Source: Eutypella sp. D-1
Taxonomy: Eukaryota > Ascomycota > Sordariomycetes > Xylariales > Diatrypaceae
NCBI GenBank assembly: GCA_023313575.1
Contig: JAJTTP010000006.1
Span: forward strand, 744,001-808,000
Length of the DNA stretch: 64,000 nucleotides
Direction of reading: 5' to 3'
The notes under the pieces are model-generated. The model had not been told where the DNA came from, ran no database searches, and worked only from the letters and a program-made list of their open reading frames with translations. Of this stretch, positions 1 through 10,854 are shown one piece after another (position 1 is the first letter of the stretch; each line of letters opens with the position of its first letter). The position numbers and the translations under genes were made by a program.

Positions 1-2049
1 TATTATCAAGAAGGGGCCAAGGAGCAAAAACTGTATGATCCAAGCCGAGCTGGGAAGCTTAGCAGACCAAGGCTGCTCAAACTCGTACGACTGTCCCTCA
101 TCTTCATGAGGTAGCGAAGCATTGCTATTCGTTATCACGGCAACGGAGCGCTTGTATATGGTGCTGAATGTTTTTCTCCTCCCGCCTTGACCTGAGCTCG
201 ACCCTACCAGAGGTGTCGTTTCAGTGGCGGCGGGCGACTCTTCTTCATCGTCATCATTCTCTCGAGCGGTTTCGCTGTGACCAGGAGAGACCTGATCATC
301 AGCGGAATCAGACGTGGGCCGGCGCCTAGGGTCCTCGTCGTCCTGCCCACGTTCCGCGAACGACTTCCTTGTAGACAGGTTGAACAATTCGGACAAAGTG
401 ATAAGGCTCGCGAGGAAAGTAGCAGCCTGAAAGAAGATGAATATGTAGCCAGCACCAATGCTGAATCGGTCTTCGAAGACAGTGTTGGCGACCAGAATAG
501 CCCATCCAATGAGGAAGAGCCAAAATATGGAATAACCTCGATGCAGAGCACTTGGTCGAACAAAATTGGCACCAGCCATGATTGTCCAGAACACGAAGTA
601 GAAGAGCGAAAACATCATGAGCCAGACGGTGTATTCGTTACCGTAAATCACCAGGGGGTTGATTTTCGTAACCAAGTACGCCGAGCCGACGACGAGAGCG
701 GCCGCAACGACCAAAGCTAAAGGAAACCTAACAATTCCCTTGAGACCACCCAACAAAACCGGAGCAACGTCTTCGTCTTCATCCACAGATTTCTTTGCGG
801 TAAAGAAGTAGTATTTATCTTGCCTGATCAGAACGTAGGTCAACGCAATCAAAATCAACGGCCCAGCAATCAGGAGAGTAAGAGACCAGGCAAACATGGT
901 CCTCAGTCCAAATAGAGCGAGCGCGTTGCCGAAGAGATCAAACCAGACTCCTTTGCTGGGCTTGCCATTGTTCACCTTCTTGCGATCCTGATCGGGTCGA
1001 GCGCCGATGAAGGTTTCGCCGGTATCCCCCGAAAGATGCTTCATGGTGTCGAGTGAGTTGCTCAGCATATGCCAAAGGCTCGCTTTCGACGTATGTGTCG
1101 CGTCATCCTGGTTGGTATGATATCTCGCGCGAGGTCGATAGAAGGCAACGTCTAGCCCACGGATGCCGTAGATGTCGTTGAAAACAGAATAATCCGTGCC
1201 GCTCTTGATTGCGCCAGCAGCCCATGCATCCGAGGTAACCACGGTTCCGAATGGATGTTTGCCACTTTTGAAAGCCTTGACGACCTCAGCATCAGTCGCT
1301 CGGAAAAGTGTTGCGCGTCCTCCAGCTCCAGCTCCTTCAAGGTTCAAGAACGTATGACAGAAAGGCATAAAAGGGCTGTTCCCAAAGGCTCTCGCGCCCC
1401 AAAGCCAGTCCTCTTCATTGTTGTTCAACAAAGCCACAATGCCTCTCTGTGGCTGGTGCTCGTGATGGGAGAAGTAATCCACCAACGCCAGTACTGTAGC
1501 GACGCCCATACCATCATCCGTGGCACCATATCCAGTTGAGACAGAGTCGTAGTGAGCATTTACTAAGACGCCGCCTTTGCCGATCACCTTGTCGGCATAT
1601 ACTTTCCCGCTCTCCCACCACGGCCCTTGGGGGTCATCTTTTCCACGAATATACACGATCACATTAGTGCCTTCGAAGTATGTTCCAAAGCCAATTTCCG
1701 ATGTGGGGTAAGAGTCAGTTACGGTCACATTCGAAACCAGGTCATCGACGATGACAACATTGGAGTCATTGGCGGCATTCTTCTCCTTGATCTCTTTCAG
1801 GCGACGGAGAAGGAAGTCGTGAACCTCGTCATTCTTCCGGCTGTTGAATGGGTGATAGTAGCGGGTGATTTCAGTCAGATCGGACCAGGAACTAGTGAGA
1901 TTGATGCCGGGATAGGGTGCTGGGTTGCTGGGTGGAGTTGGAACCGATTCATGAACGACCAGTAGCGGGATGAGAAGAGCGAGGTAGATGATAGTCGTCC
2001 AGAAGGTTACAGCAAATGGCTTGAAGGCAACAGGGTTTGGGATAGCCAT
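1..2049 (-). CDS. PFF1: Vacuolar membrane M28 zinc metalloprotease (PFF1-like), 3' end beyond the window
   Basis: The reading frame is open without introns from the ATG at 2049 to base 1, giving 683 codons of a family usually about 950-1000 residues long, so the C-terminal membrane half is missing. Residues about 13-35 form an N-terminal membrane anchor. The lumenal M28 peptidase domain follows, with all expected zinc and catalytic residues visible: H166 and D178 (in HYDS and TDDGMG), E212/E213 (NNNEED), E238 (NLEGAG) and H311 (YHTNQDD). At least five hydrophobic segments follow from about residue 382 to 550, then an acidic, Ser-rich cytosolic loop (about 555-640), and a further membrane segment starts at the window edge. 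In yeast the homologue sits in the vacuole membrane with its active site facing the lumen. It is divergent from GCN2, with 2 kb between the starts. Confidence 0.93.
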   Translation of the reverse strand, partial: MAIPNPVAFKPFAVTFWTTIIYLALLIPLLVVHESVPTPPSNPAPYPGINLTSSWSDLTEITRYYHPFNSRKNDEVHDFLLRRLKEIKEKNAANDSNVVIVDDLVSNVTVTDSYPTSEIGFGTYFEGTNVIVYIRGKDDPQGPWWESGKVYADKVIGKGGVLVNAHYDSVSTGYGATDDGMGVATVLALVDYFSHHEHQPQRGIVALLNNNEEDWLWGARAFGNSPFMPFCHTFLNLEGAGAGGRATLFRATDAEVVKAFKSGKHPFGTVVTSDAWAAGAIKSGTDYSVFNDIYGIRGLDVAFYRPRARYHTNQDDATHTSKASLWHMLSNSLDTMKHLSGDTGETFIGARPDQDRKKVNNGKPSKGVWFDLFGNALALFGLRTMFAWSLTLLIAGPLILIALTYVLIRQDKYYFFTAKKSVDEDEDVAPVLLGGLKGIVRFPLALVVAAALVVGSAYLVTKINPLVIYGNEYTVWLMMFSLFYFVFWTIMAGANFVRPSALHRGYSIFWLFLIGWAILVANTVFEDRFSIGAGYIFIFFQAATFLASLITLSELFNLSTRKSFAERGQDDEDPRRRPTSDSADDQVSPGHSETARENDDDEEESPAATETTPLVGSSSGQGGRRKTFSTIYKRSVAVITNSNASLPHEDEGQSYEFEQPWSAKLPSSAWIIQFLLLGPFLII

Positions 2050-4058
2050 GGTTGGCCAGCGACTGCAGGTCGATGCAGCTCGATCCCAAGCTTGGAAGTT
2101 GCTGGTTGTGAAAAGGCCTATGAGGGAAGTGTAGCAATGTAGCTACAGCTAGTCGCAGTGCATAGGGCCAAAGAAGACGGGGACGAGGGACGAGGGACGT
2201 GGGAATGTGGGGACGATAAGTATATAACTAGTGGTTTAAGGTATACCCGGTAGGATTAGAGCCTTAGTAGAATTTATAGGGATGGGAGTGCGGGATAGAC
2301 AAATCTGATAGATATTGATCGGGGGTGTCGGGAGGTTACCAATGAGAGGAATAATTGCTTTGCAACCCGTCAATGATGTGAATGATAGGATGTGTAGTAG
2401 CCCAGAGCATACCGACTTGAAATAAGTCTTCAATAGTATCAATAAGCTAATAATAACAGGGCTGATTGTTTACACGGACATTCCGATCGGAAGAGAAGCT
2501 GCGATAGCTTCATGGCTATCCGGTCACTCGATTCTGAAGTCAACGCGAGTAGTATGTCCATATAATTACCGAGGTAGGTAGAGTTAACTGAGACGGGATG
2601 TCTTTCGTTGCCTTAGAAGGCAGATTACGAGCTTTAAATTCCTAGGGTGCTAAGGTAAGGCTAGAGGTTCCCTGCACTACGAAGTATATCCACTGTAATG
2701 AGGGGCATAAAGTTATGATGTCGACGGGACTTCATTCTCAGCTGATGGCAGGTATCTTGGGTAGGTACCTGAACTCTAACCAAACTTACCAAAGTACCTA
2801 GGTACTTAAGTACCCTACCAAGGCTTGCAAGCTTCAGTTCCGAGGCTGCTAGATTGGATCCATGGATAATTAGGTAACACTGCATTATGCAATATAGTAC
2901 TTGATATTCTCTACATTTATGTATTGGTGTAATGAAATGTTATTGAAATCAACTTTGGTAGCCCTTGAGTTTGCGGGTTTGACGCAACTTCCCATTATCT
3001 CATTTTAGATATCTAGTAGGTAGCTGAATGCCTGTCCTAGGTTAAGGTATCCAGTACAATTACGGCAGGTTACAGTGGTCACTATTCACATTCCCTTTTT
3101 TTTGCCCAAAACCGTATATAGGGCCACCCCTATGTAAATATATATTTGGACTGCCAGCTGGCGCCAAATAGGGTGTGATCCATCCTATTTAATCACACCC
3201 ATTCAATCCTGTTTAATCGCACCCATTCAATCGCACCCATTTAATCGCTCGCACTTATTTAATCGCAGCCATTATAGCCACTGCAGCCATTATAACCTAT
3301 TCGAATGGGATAGATGGGATGGGATAGATAGCTTGCGATGGCCTGCGATGGCCTGCGATAGCCCGCGATAACTTGTAATAAAAAGATATGATATTATGTA
3401 CTTAAAAGGTATGCAACGGGTAGGTTATCATTTTAAGAAAGTATATGCATTAAAAAAATACGCTAAAAATGACCAGCTGGCCGTTAGTACACCTTTTATC
3501 TGAATTGGGGTGCACCTATTAAAAAAAGTTAAATGTGAACAGTGACCACTGTAACCTACCGTATACAATCCACTATATCTGCCGTCAGACGGCGCTACCT
3601 GTTACTAGTTATAAGGAGTTTGTACTTCCTGAGATTTAATGCCTAGCTCTAAGTACCTACCTAGGCAAGGTTGAACCTTACTATATCTGAAATATTTCTC
3701 TACCTAGGTACTAAGTAACGGCCGACTTTAGAACCTCCAGGTGGAAAGACAGCAAGGGAGGACAATCTACAGCCTACTACATGCCTACATACCCAACAGT
3801 AACTTAGTATTTAGGGGAAAGTGTGGAGTCTTTCGTGAAGGTCTCCATGTGTGAGTAATTCCTCACCTATACTTACTTGCCTTACCAAACAAGACACCTC
3901 GAGAACCTGTGCCGTATTCTAGTATAACAAGGGCAATGACTCTAACTCAGTGAGGAGGCGCACAGCTTTTCAGCTGTGGAAATCGCATCACTCCGTTCGC
4001 TCTCTTTTCTCTCTGAAGTTCTGAACGAACCCGCAACCACTGAGTACCCAAGGTCACG
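2050..4058. other. Divergent intergenic region between the vacuolar protease and GCN2
   Basis: No credible gene is present. The stretch contains the MITE-like element at 3063-3561, two exact TACCTAGGTA palindromes (2795 and 3701) with degenerate relatives around them, and a near match to the amino-acid-control site, TGACTCT, at 3937, about 120 bp before the GCN2 start. Whether that site is used is unknown. Confidence 0.6.
3063..3561. mobile_element. MITE-like non-autonomous DNA transposon (TA target duplication)
   Basis: The ends are 30-bp inverted repeats, 3063-3092 and 3532-3561, that match at 28 of 30 positions and begin CGG(C/T)AGGTTACAGTGGTC. Each end is flanked by a TA dinucleotide (3061-3062 and 3562-3563), the target duplication of Tc1/mariner-type transposases. 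Just inside each terminal repeat is a T-run of 7-8, and further in is a CCAGCTGG core on both sides (3150s and 3470s), so the symmetry extends beyond the strict repeat. The middle is made of short tandem motifs (variants of AATCGCACCCATT, then GCGATGGCCT). There is no transposase ORF, so it is non-autonomous and would need a transposase encoded elsewhere. Confidence 0.85.
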
Positions 4059-7000
4059 ATGGCGTGGAAAACCCCAGGGATTCCAGGAACACCAGCATCA
4101 CGCAAAACTCCATCACAACCTCCCGAGAAAAAGAAAAATGTTGCCGAGACTAGTTTTCCAGGCCTTGCGCCAACGGGCCCCGACCCAGCTGCCAAGACGG
4201 AATACATGAACATTCAGAATGAGGAGCTGATGGTCCTCCGCTCCATTTATGGTGATGACTTCATCGAACATGAGGCTGTCAACACTGCATGGAAAAAATC
4301 GGACCCTGCCTTCGACATTCGAATTAGGGCATCGTCAGATCACGACCTCGTCGCTACTCTGGGTGTTGTTTTCACAGCTACGTATCCTAGATCCGTACCA
4401 CTTCTAAGCCTCAAAGATGAGGGAAGTATACGCGAGTCTACAAGATTCAAGGTACAGAAAATCATCGAGACAAAGCCAAAGGCTTTGGTCGCGTCTGCCC
4501 AGGGTGAGCCCATCATGTTCGAGTTGATACAGACCATTGAGGACGTCTTGGAAGAGGCTGCATCGGCGAAGGCCAAGGGCACAGAGCGCTCACTGGAAGA
4601 AGAGCGTGCGGCCCATGAAGCCGAGCAGGCTAAGCTAGCTCAAGAACTGGAAGAAGAAGAAGAGCGTAAAAGGCAAGATGCCGCTAAGGAAGAGGAGCGC
4701 ATGATGCAAGACATGATACAGCAGGAGGTCGAGAGGAAACGGAACAAAGTGAAAGAGTCCAAGAAGAAGAACAGGCGCCCATCGATCACGGCCTACGCCT
4801 CAGAAGACCTACGTCTCTCTGAAATTAGCAAGGTCGAATTCGACCAGATGTGCGAGGTTAATGATCCCGCCGGTAACGCTATCCTCTTCAATGTTGTAGT
4901 TGGCAAGACCGAGTTCCGCAGAGGACAGATTGCTACGACGTACCGCGTCTGGCCAGATCTACCTTATGGCCGTAGCTGTCCGAGTCTTGCACTCAAGGAA
5001 TTCGAGCTCCGGTCCTCACTTAAGGAGGCAGCTCAATTCAAAAAGCAGTTGCAGACCCTCGAAAGCCAGCTCGAAGCTGTAAAGAAGATAACACACCGCA
5101 ACATACTTGAACTCTTAAATTTCCGCATCGACCGAGAATCTTCGGGGGAAGAAGCGGATTCCATCTCCTGGACAGCGCGGATATTGATGCCTCTTGCAGA
5201 TAAGGGATCTTTGGACGAGTTGCTCGATCTTTCAGGCCATCTGGAAATCGGAAGAGTCCGCACCTGGACGGCCGATCTTCTGAATGCACTGGGCCATCTA
5301 CACAACAACGGTGTCATGCATCAAGATATACATGCCGCAAACATATTGCTGTTCAGAGACACCACGGGTAATATTGTGCTCAAGCTGGCAGATACTGCTT
5401 ATCAGAAGGAGCTACACTCAATATGTCGAAAGACCCGATCGGTATCGTCGGCAAATGTTGCAAGATCTGCATATTGGCTCCCGCCGGAAATCGCGGGCCA
5501 CTCGAGACCACAGCTCACCCAGAAGACAGATGTGTGGGACCTTGGCGTCGTATTCTTGCAGATGATCTTCGGACCCGATGTCTTTCAAAAATTCCAGTCT
5601 CCAGCAGCTCTCATGGAGACCCTCTCTTTATCGGGTCCCCTACGTGAGCTGGTATCGAGATTCTTCAAGTCCGACCCAAAGAAGAGACCGAGGGCCTTCG
5701 AGCTAAGTTCCAGTGAATTTCTGGCTACTGATGCGCCAGTCCTTGTTGAAGATATTGGTACCCCTCTCACCCCGTCGCAATCCCTGAGTTCGTTTTCTCA
5801 TGTATTGCCTCTTCGTTCAAGGCGGGAATCCTCTAGCCGCAACCAACCATCTTCCAGGTATGAGGAAGATTTTGTTGAGGAGGGAAGGTTGGGCAAAGGT
5901 GGCTTCGGCGAGGTTGTCAAGGCCAGGAAGAAGCTTGACGGCCAAATATATGCCATCAAAAAAATCACGCAGAGATCCCACGCCAGTCTAACGGAGATTT
6001 TGAAAGAGGTCAGGCTACTATCACAGATTAGCCATCCTGCGGTCGTTCGATATTACAACACTTGGTTGGAGGAGGTGCCTAGCTATGACGATTCCGAAGA
6101 GGAGACGTCTAGTGAGGAATCAGAAACCGAAGAATCCAAGGATACTGTATCGCAGGGTGCCTACATCCAGTTCACCACGAGTGCGAGTGGGTTGGACTTT
6201 ATGTCTTCAAGCGGTTATCCCAACATTGAGTTCGAGGATGACTCGGAAGTCCAAGATGACGAGGACGAGGACGAAGACGACGAATCTGATGGCGACGAGG
6301 ACGAAGATGAGGATGACGAGTCTGACGAGGAGACCCCATCTAATAGGGGCCGGCCCGGGAATCCATCGTCCCCTACGCGAGTTCAAGGCCGCAAAAGACA
6401 TTTCAAGACTGTTATGTACATCTCTATGGAATACTGCGACAAGAGGGTAACGTCTCCTAACCCGCTCGTAATGTGGAAACATCTAACAGGCTATGGATAT
6501 AGACACTACGTGACCTGATTCAGAAGAATATCTGGAAAGACACCGACGAGGTCTGGCGCTTATTTCGGCAGATACTCGAGGGTCTGGTCCATATTCATGG
6601 TCTCAACATCGTCCATCGCGACCTAAAGCCGGACAATATCTTCATCGGTCTTGGGCCAGATGGAGCCAGCAACGTCAAGATCGGGGACTTCGGACTAGCA
6701 ACTACTGGCCAATTCGCAGCTGACAAGGCAGCTCTTGACGCATCAGAAACCAGTGAAATGACGAAGAGTATTGGGACATCGTATTACATAGCGCCAGAGG
6801 TTCGCAGAGGTGGGAAAGGATCGTATACGTCAAAAGTTGATGTAAGTACTTTCAAACACCATATGTCCCTCCTAAATATTCCTTTTCTAACTGTTGCAGA
6901 TGTATTCGTTGGGCATCATGTTCTTTGAAATGTGTTATCATCCCATATTGGGCATGGAAAGAGCCGACAAGCTCGGGAAACTGGGCACGCTCTGTATTCT

Positions 7001-9183
7001 CCCCGATGACTTTAAACCGACAGATCAGGCCCAGACTGGCATAATCCAGTCTCTGGTCACACATGATGTGAAACAGCGTCCGTCAAGTGCCGAGCTCCTC
7101 CGAAGTGGGAAGCTACCAATCCAGATGGAAGACGAGACTACACGAAGAGCCCTCGCAAGTTTAACCAACAATGCTTCCCCGTACTACCCCAAGGTCGTGT
7201 CGACTTTGTTCTCCCAACCACTCGCACCCACCAAGGACTATACGTACGACATCGCCACTGGACACTTATCTGCTATTGAACTCTTCTACCAGGGGGTGGT
7301 AAAAGAGGAGCTCACAACCATATTCAAGCACCACGGTGCCGTTGAAACGGCCAGGAACTCCTTATACCCGCGCTCTTCTCACTACTTCTCCAATCAGGAC
7401 GTTGTTGAGCTACTGGACCAAAACGGTACTGTGGTCCAACTGCCATTCGACCTCATGCTAGGCAGTGCCAGGACGCTTGCGAAGCTTGCTAAACCCGAGG
7501 TCCGAAAATCATTCACTTTTGGGAGCGTCTACAGGGACAGACATAACGGGGGGCAACCTGTCATGTTCGGCGAGGTTGATTTCGATATCATCTCCGAGAA
7601 TACGCTGGATTTAGCTCTGAAAGAAGCCGAGGCGATCAAGGTCCTGGATGAGATTGTTGACAAGTTCCCCTCGTCGCCGATGTGCTTCCACCTCGGTCAT
7701 TCCGACCTGCTGCAACTGATCTTTGAGTTCTGTAATGTGGAATCAGCGGCGAGACGAGCGGTTGCGGAGACTTTGAGCAAACTCAATATCCATTCTTGGA
7801 CGTTCCAGAAGATACGAAGCGAGTTACGATCGCCCCTTATCGGCATTTCGGGAACCACCATCGATGATCTGAAACGATTCGACTTTAGAGGTAGGTTGTA
7901 TCACTTTATCTTGTGCAAGGCATATATGGCAGGTTTGGACTAATCGACTTTAGACACTGCCGGAAAAGCCTTTACAAAGCTCAAGGCCCTCTTTGAAGGA
8001 AGCCCCTTGTATGAACGGCTCCAATCGACTCTGGCCCATTTAAAAGCTGTGGTAGAGTACACGAGACGTCTCTCTGTCAATGCCAAAATATACATCAATC
8101 CCTTAAGCAGTCTCAAAGAAAATTTCTTCTCAGGTGGGCTACTCTTCCAATGTATCACAGACAAGAAGACAAGGGACGTATTCGCCGCTGGCGGACGCTA
8201 CGACGGTCTCATCAAAGCCCATCGCCCTAAGATCGGTAGCAAGGCAGACGGGCTTCATGCTGTCGGTTTTAGCTTGGCATGGGAAAAGATTGCAAAGTTC
8301 CCGAAGAGTGGTGGCGGGAAGGCCTTCTTGAAAAAGTCGGAGGAGGAGCCTCATGGAATTTTCCACAATGCCAAACGAGTAAGTTATATCACAGTGTCTC
8401 ATACTCTCCATCAACTAATCAATGGATGCCTAGTGTGATATACTCGTTGCGAGTTTCGACCCACAAGTTCTCCGCACCACCGGGGTCACTATCTTGGCTG
8501 GTCTGTGGGCTCACGACGTCAGCGCTGAGCTGGCTAGTGACGCGCGGACCCCGGATGAGCTCATCCTGAGGAACCGTGACGAGACTTATTCTTGGATTAT
8601 CATGATTAAACAAGACTCGGTGCTTAAGATCAAGACGATGGACCGGAAGGAAGTTCCGGATATAGAAGTGCCTCTCGCAGAGCTGTTCACGTGGCTACGA
8701 GGAGCCCTACGCGAGCGCGGCTCACGACACCACCTTACCCCCTCGAAGCAGGGCGACGCCAGCACGAGCGCGACGGGTTCCGCATTAGCACACGTGGGCG
8801 CGGCTCCTAACGCTGAGCAGGACGTGCGTGTTCTGGTGGCGGGGACGAAGTCGAAGAAGTTCAACCGGCGGACGGTGATCGAGCAGGCGCAGGTCAACGC
8901 GGCGGTCCTGCTGCGGGGGTTCCTGGACGGGCCGATCGCGGCGGTGGAGACGTCGGACGCGGTGGTGGACCTCGTGCAGGGCACGGCGCTGTCGGACCCG
9001 GAGAGCTGGCGCCGCGTCGAGCAGGCCGTCGACAAGAACGAGAAGAACTACGTTCGCGAGATCCACGAGATGCTCGCCAGCTGGCGTGCCAACTGGGAGA
9101 ACGACAAGGACAGGGGCTCTCGCCACTCGTTCGTGTATAACTTCCGCACCACCAAATGCATCTACTACGACTTGGGCGCGTGA
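4059..9183 (+). CDS. GCN2: eIF2-alpha kinase GCN2 (CPC3)
   Basis: Five exons: 4059-6446, 6503-6841, 6900-7890, 7954-8378 and 8434-9183, all GT-AG and in frame, giving 1630 residues, the usual fungal length. In order: an RWD domain binding GCN1 (about 52-165, [14 protein letters not shown]); a charged coiled coil (about 180-235); a degenerate pseudokinase (about 250-560) with HQD in place of HRD; the active kinase from about 602 with [16 protein letters not shown] (D836) and DFG (D858); a histidyl-tRNA-synthetase-like domain from about 1010 with a motif-2-like VYRD; and a C-terminal ribosome/dimerisation region. A long Glu/Asp-rich insert (about 679-775) splits the kinase N-lobe, as is normal for GCN2. 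The protein senses uncharged tRNA and phosphorylates eIF2alpha, which raises CPC1/GCN4 translation. Confidence 0.97.
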
Positions 9184-9975
9184 ATGAGGGGAAATTGGGC
9201 GGTGTGATATGTCGGACTTAGAGGCTGGTAGGTCGCTTCCAGTGGCTACAAACCTAGAGCTTTGGCGGTAATGTGGATGGCCTCATATGATACCATGGTG
9301 GGATTGATAGGGTGGGTTTGGCGGGCGGATGAATATAGGTACCTTCGAGTAATTACGACATGGCCGTATGAGTGTCCTATGTACAAGTAGCAGAGCTCGT
9401 TGCTCAATAATGACTATATTATAACGTATCCTTCGTCACCCCGTAGATCAGGCGCTTTCTCCTTACGTACCGATTAGCCCGACATACCGTTGTATAATCC
9501 CCCAGTTCGTATAGCAACCAATATCCAGCCCCGTGTCGACGTAGATATCCAGTCATTCGAACCCCCGAAAGATCGTCCTACCATTCCTATATAACGGGCT
9601 CTCAGGTCCACGCTGACTTCCTAATTTGCTATCCTGCGATGGTCGTGGTGGTCCAGGTCGACCACGCTCGCCCTGATACCGTACAGGACGCAAGCCCCGG
9701 AGCTTTGCAATGTTGTCTTTTCTTCTGCTTGGGTGATATATCTGGTAAAAATCATGGCGCTCTGAGTTGAGGATCCGGTAGGTATAGTTAGACACAAACC
9801 TGGTTATAATTATATGTATATACATCATGAGATATCGTCCTCATGAGGATCCTACCTCTCAACCACATATGATCCAACCCTCATGCCCCGCCAGGCTCGC
9901 CAGACTTTCCTGGCGTATAATAAACTCCATGACATAACAAGATAAGAAATAGCACACATTCTTCAAGCAATACAA
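9184..9975. other. Convergent intergenic region
   Basis: The 3' ends of GCN2 and the enoyl-CoA isomerase face each other here. I see no gene or convincing repeat. A short perfect palindrome, ATCCTCATGAGGAT-like, lies near 9836-9852. Confidence 0.5.
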
Positions 9976-10854
9976 TCATAGCTTCGCTTTGTCGGCCCGC
10001 GAGCGCTTCCACTCCTCGAACCACTTGGCGCCATCGGCCTTCCTCTTCTTCTCGGCGGCAGTGAGGGCCTGGAAGGAAGCGGTGCCGCCGTCCGTCGCTC
10101 CCAGTAGCGCAACGCTCTCCCTGTACATCTCGGCCTTGAGGAAACCGTATACACCCGTGGCGGCCTTCTTGGTGAGCGCCCGGTCCTGGACGAGCCGCAG
10201 AACGGCGTCAATGCCGCTGGCGGCGTCAGCGGCGACGTCTTCCACGAGCCCCGCCTCCAGGGCCTGCGGGCCATCGAATCGGTGCGCCTCGAGCACCAGC
10301 CTCCGGTACACGTGCGGCGCGGTCTTGATGCGGAAAATCGAGGACATGGCGGGCATAAGAGGCATGCCGAACTCAACCTCGTTGAGGCACAGGTGTGACT
10401 TCCTTATCTTCCCCTTCGCATCCTGCCCCGTGCTCGCGGCGTAGATCCGGTAGTCGTGGTGCATGGCGAGCATGAGGCCGCCGGCGAAACAGTGGCCGTT
10501 GATCAGGGCGACGGTGGGCATGGGATAGGTGAGGAAGCGGCGCCAGAGGGGGTAGAGCTCGCGCTCAAAGAAGCCCGGGGTGGCGATGGCGGTCTCGAGG
10601 TCGAGCCCGTTGGAGTAAAAGCGCGGGACGGCGGACGTGGTGACCAGGACGCCGGCGGGCCACGGCCCGAACTCCAGCGCGTCCAGCGCCTCCCTCAGCG
10701 CCGCACAGAACCCCGACGTCAGCCGGTTGTCCGGTGGCGACGACCACGTCAGCACGTACACCTGCGGTGCGGCTACCCGGCATTCGATGCTGCCGCCCGC
10801 GTGCGCGCCCGAGGGCGCTATTGGGATCGTGAAGAGCTGCTCTCCCGAGGCCAT
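9976..10854 (-). CDS. Peroxisomal enoyl-CoA hydratase/isomerase family protein
   Basis: A single exon encodes 292 residues of the crotonase fold. The two oxyanion-hole segments are visible as SNGLD (81-85) and INGHCFAGG (118-126), and the acidic active-site region reads LNEVEFGMPL (157-166), as in the delta3,delta2-enoyl-CoA isomerases of plants and filamentous fungi. The C-terminus is AKL, a type 1 peroxisomal targeting signal variant, so a role in peroxisomal beta-oxidation of unsaturated fatty acids is likely. No N-terminal presequence is seen. A hydratase rather than isomerase activity cannot be excluded from sequence. The gene is GC-rich and lacks introns, unlike most neighbours. Confidence 0.88.
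   Translation of the reverse strand: MASGEQLFTIPIAPSGAHAGGSIECRVAAPQVYVLTWSSPPDNRLTSGFCAALREALDALEFGPWPAGVLVTTSAVPRFYSNGLDLETAIATPGFFERELYPLWRRFLTYPMPTVALINGHCFAGGLMLAMHHDYRIYAASTGQDAKGKIRKSHLCLNEVEFGMPLMPAMSSIFRIKTAPHVYRRLVLEAHRFDGPQALEAGLVEDVAADAASGIDAVLRLVQDRALTKKAATGVYGFLKAEMYRESVALLGATDGGTASFQALTAAEKKRKADGAKWFEEWKRSRADKAKL

Noticed and set aside
8586..9126. Long minus-strand ORFs (149 and 113 codons) under the GCN2 3' end
   Set aside because: Arg/Ala/Pro-rich antisense shadows of a GC-rich coding exon.
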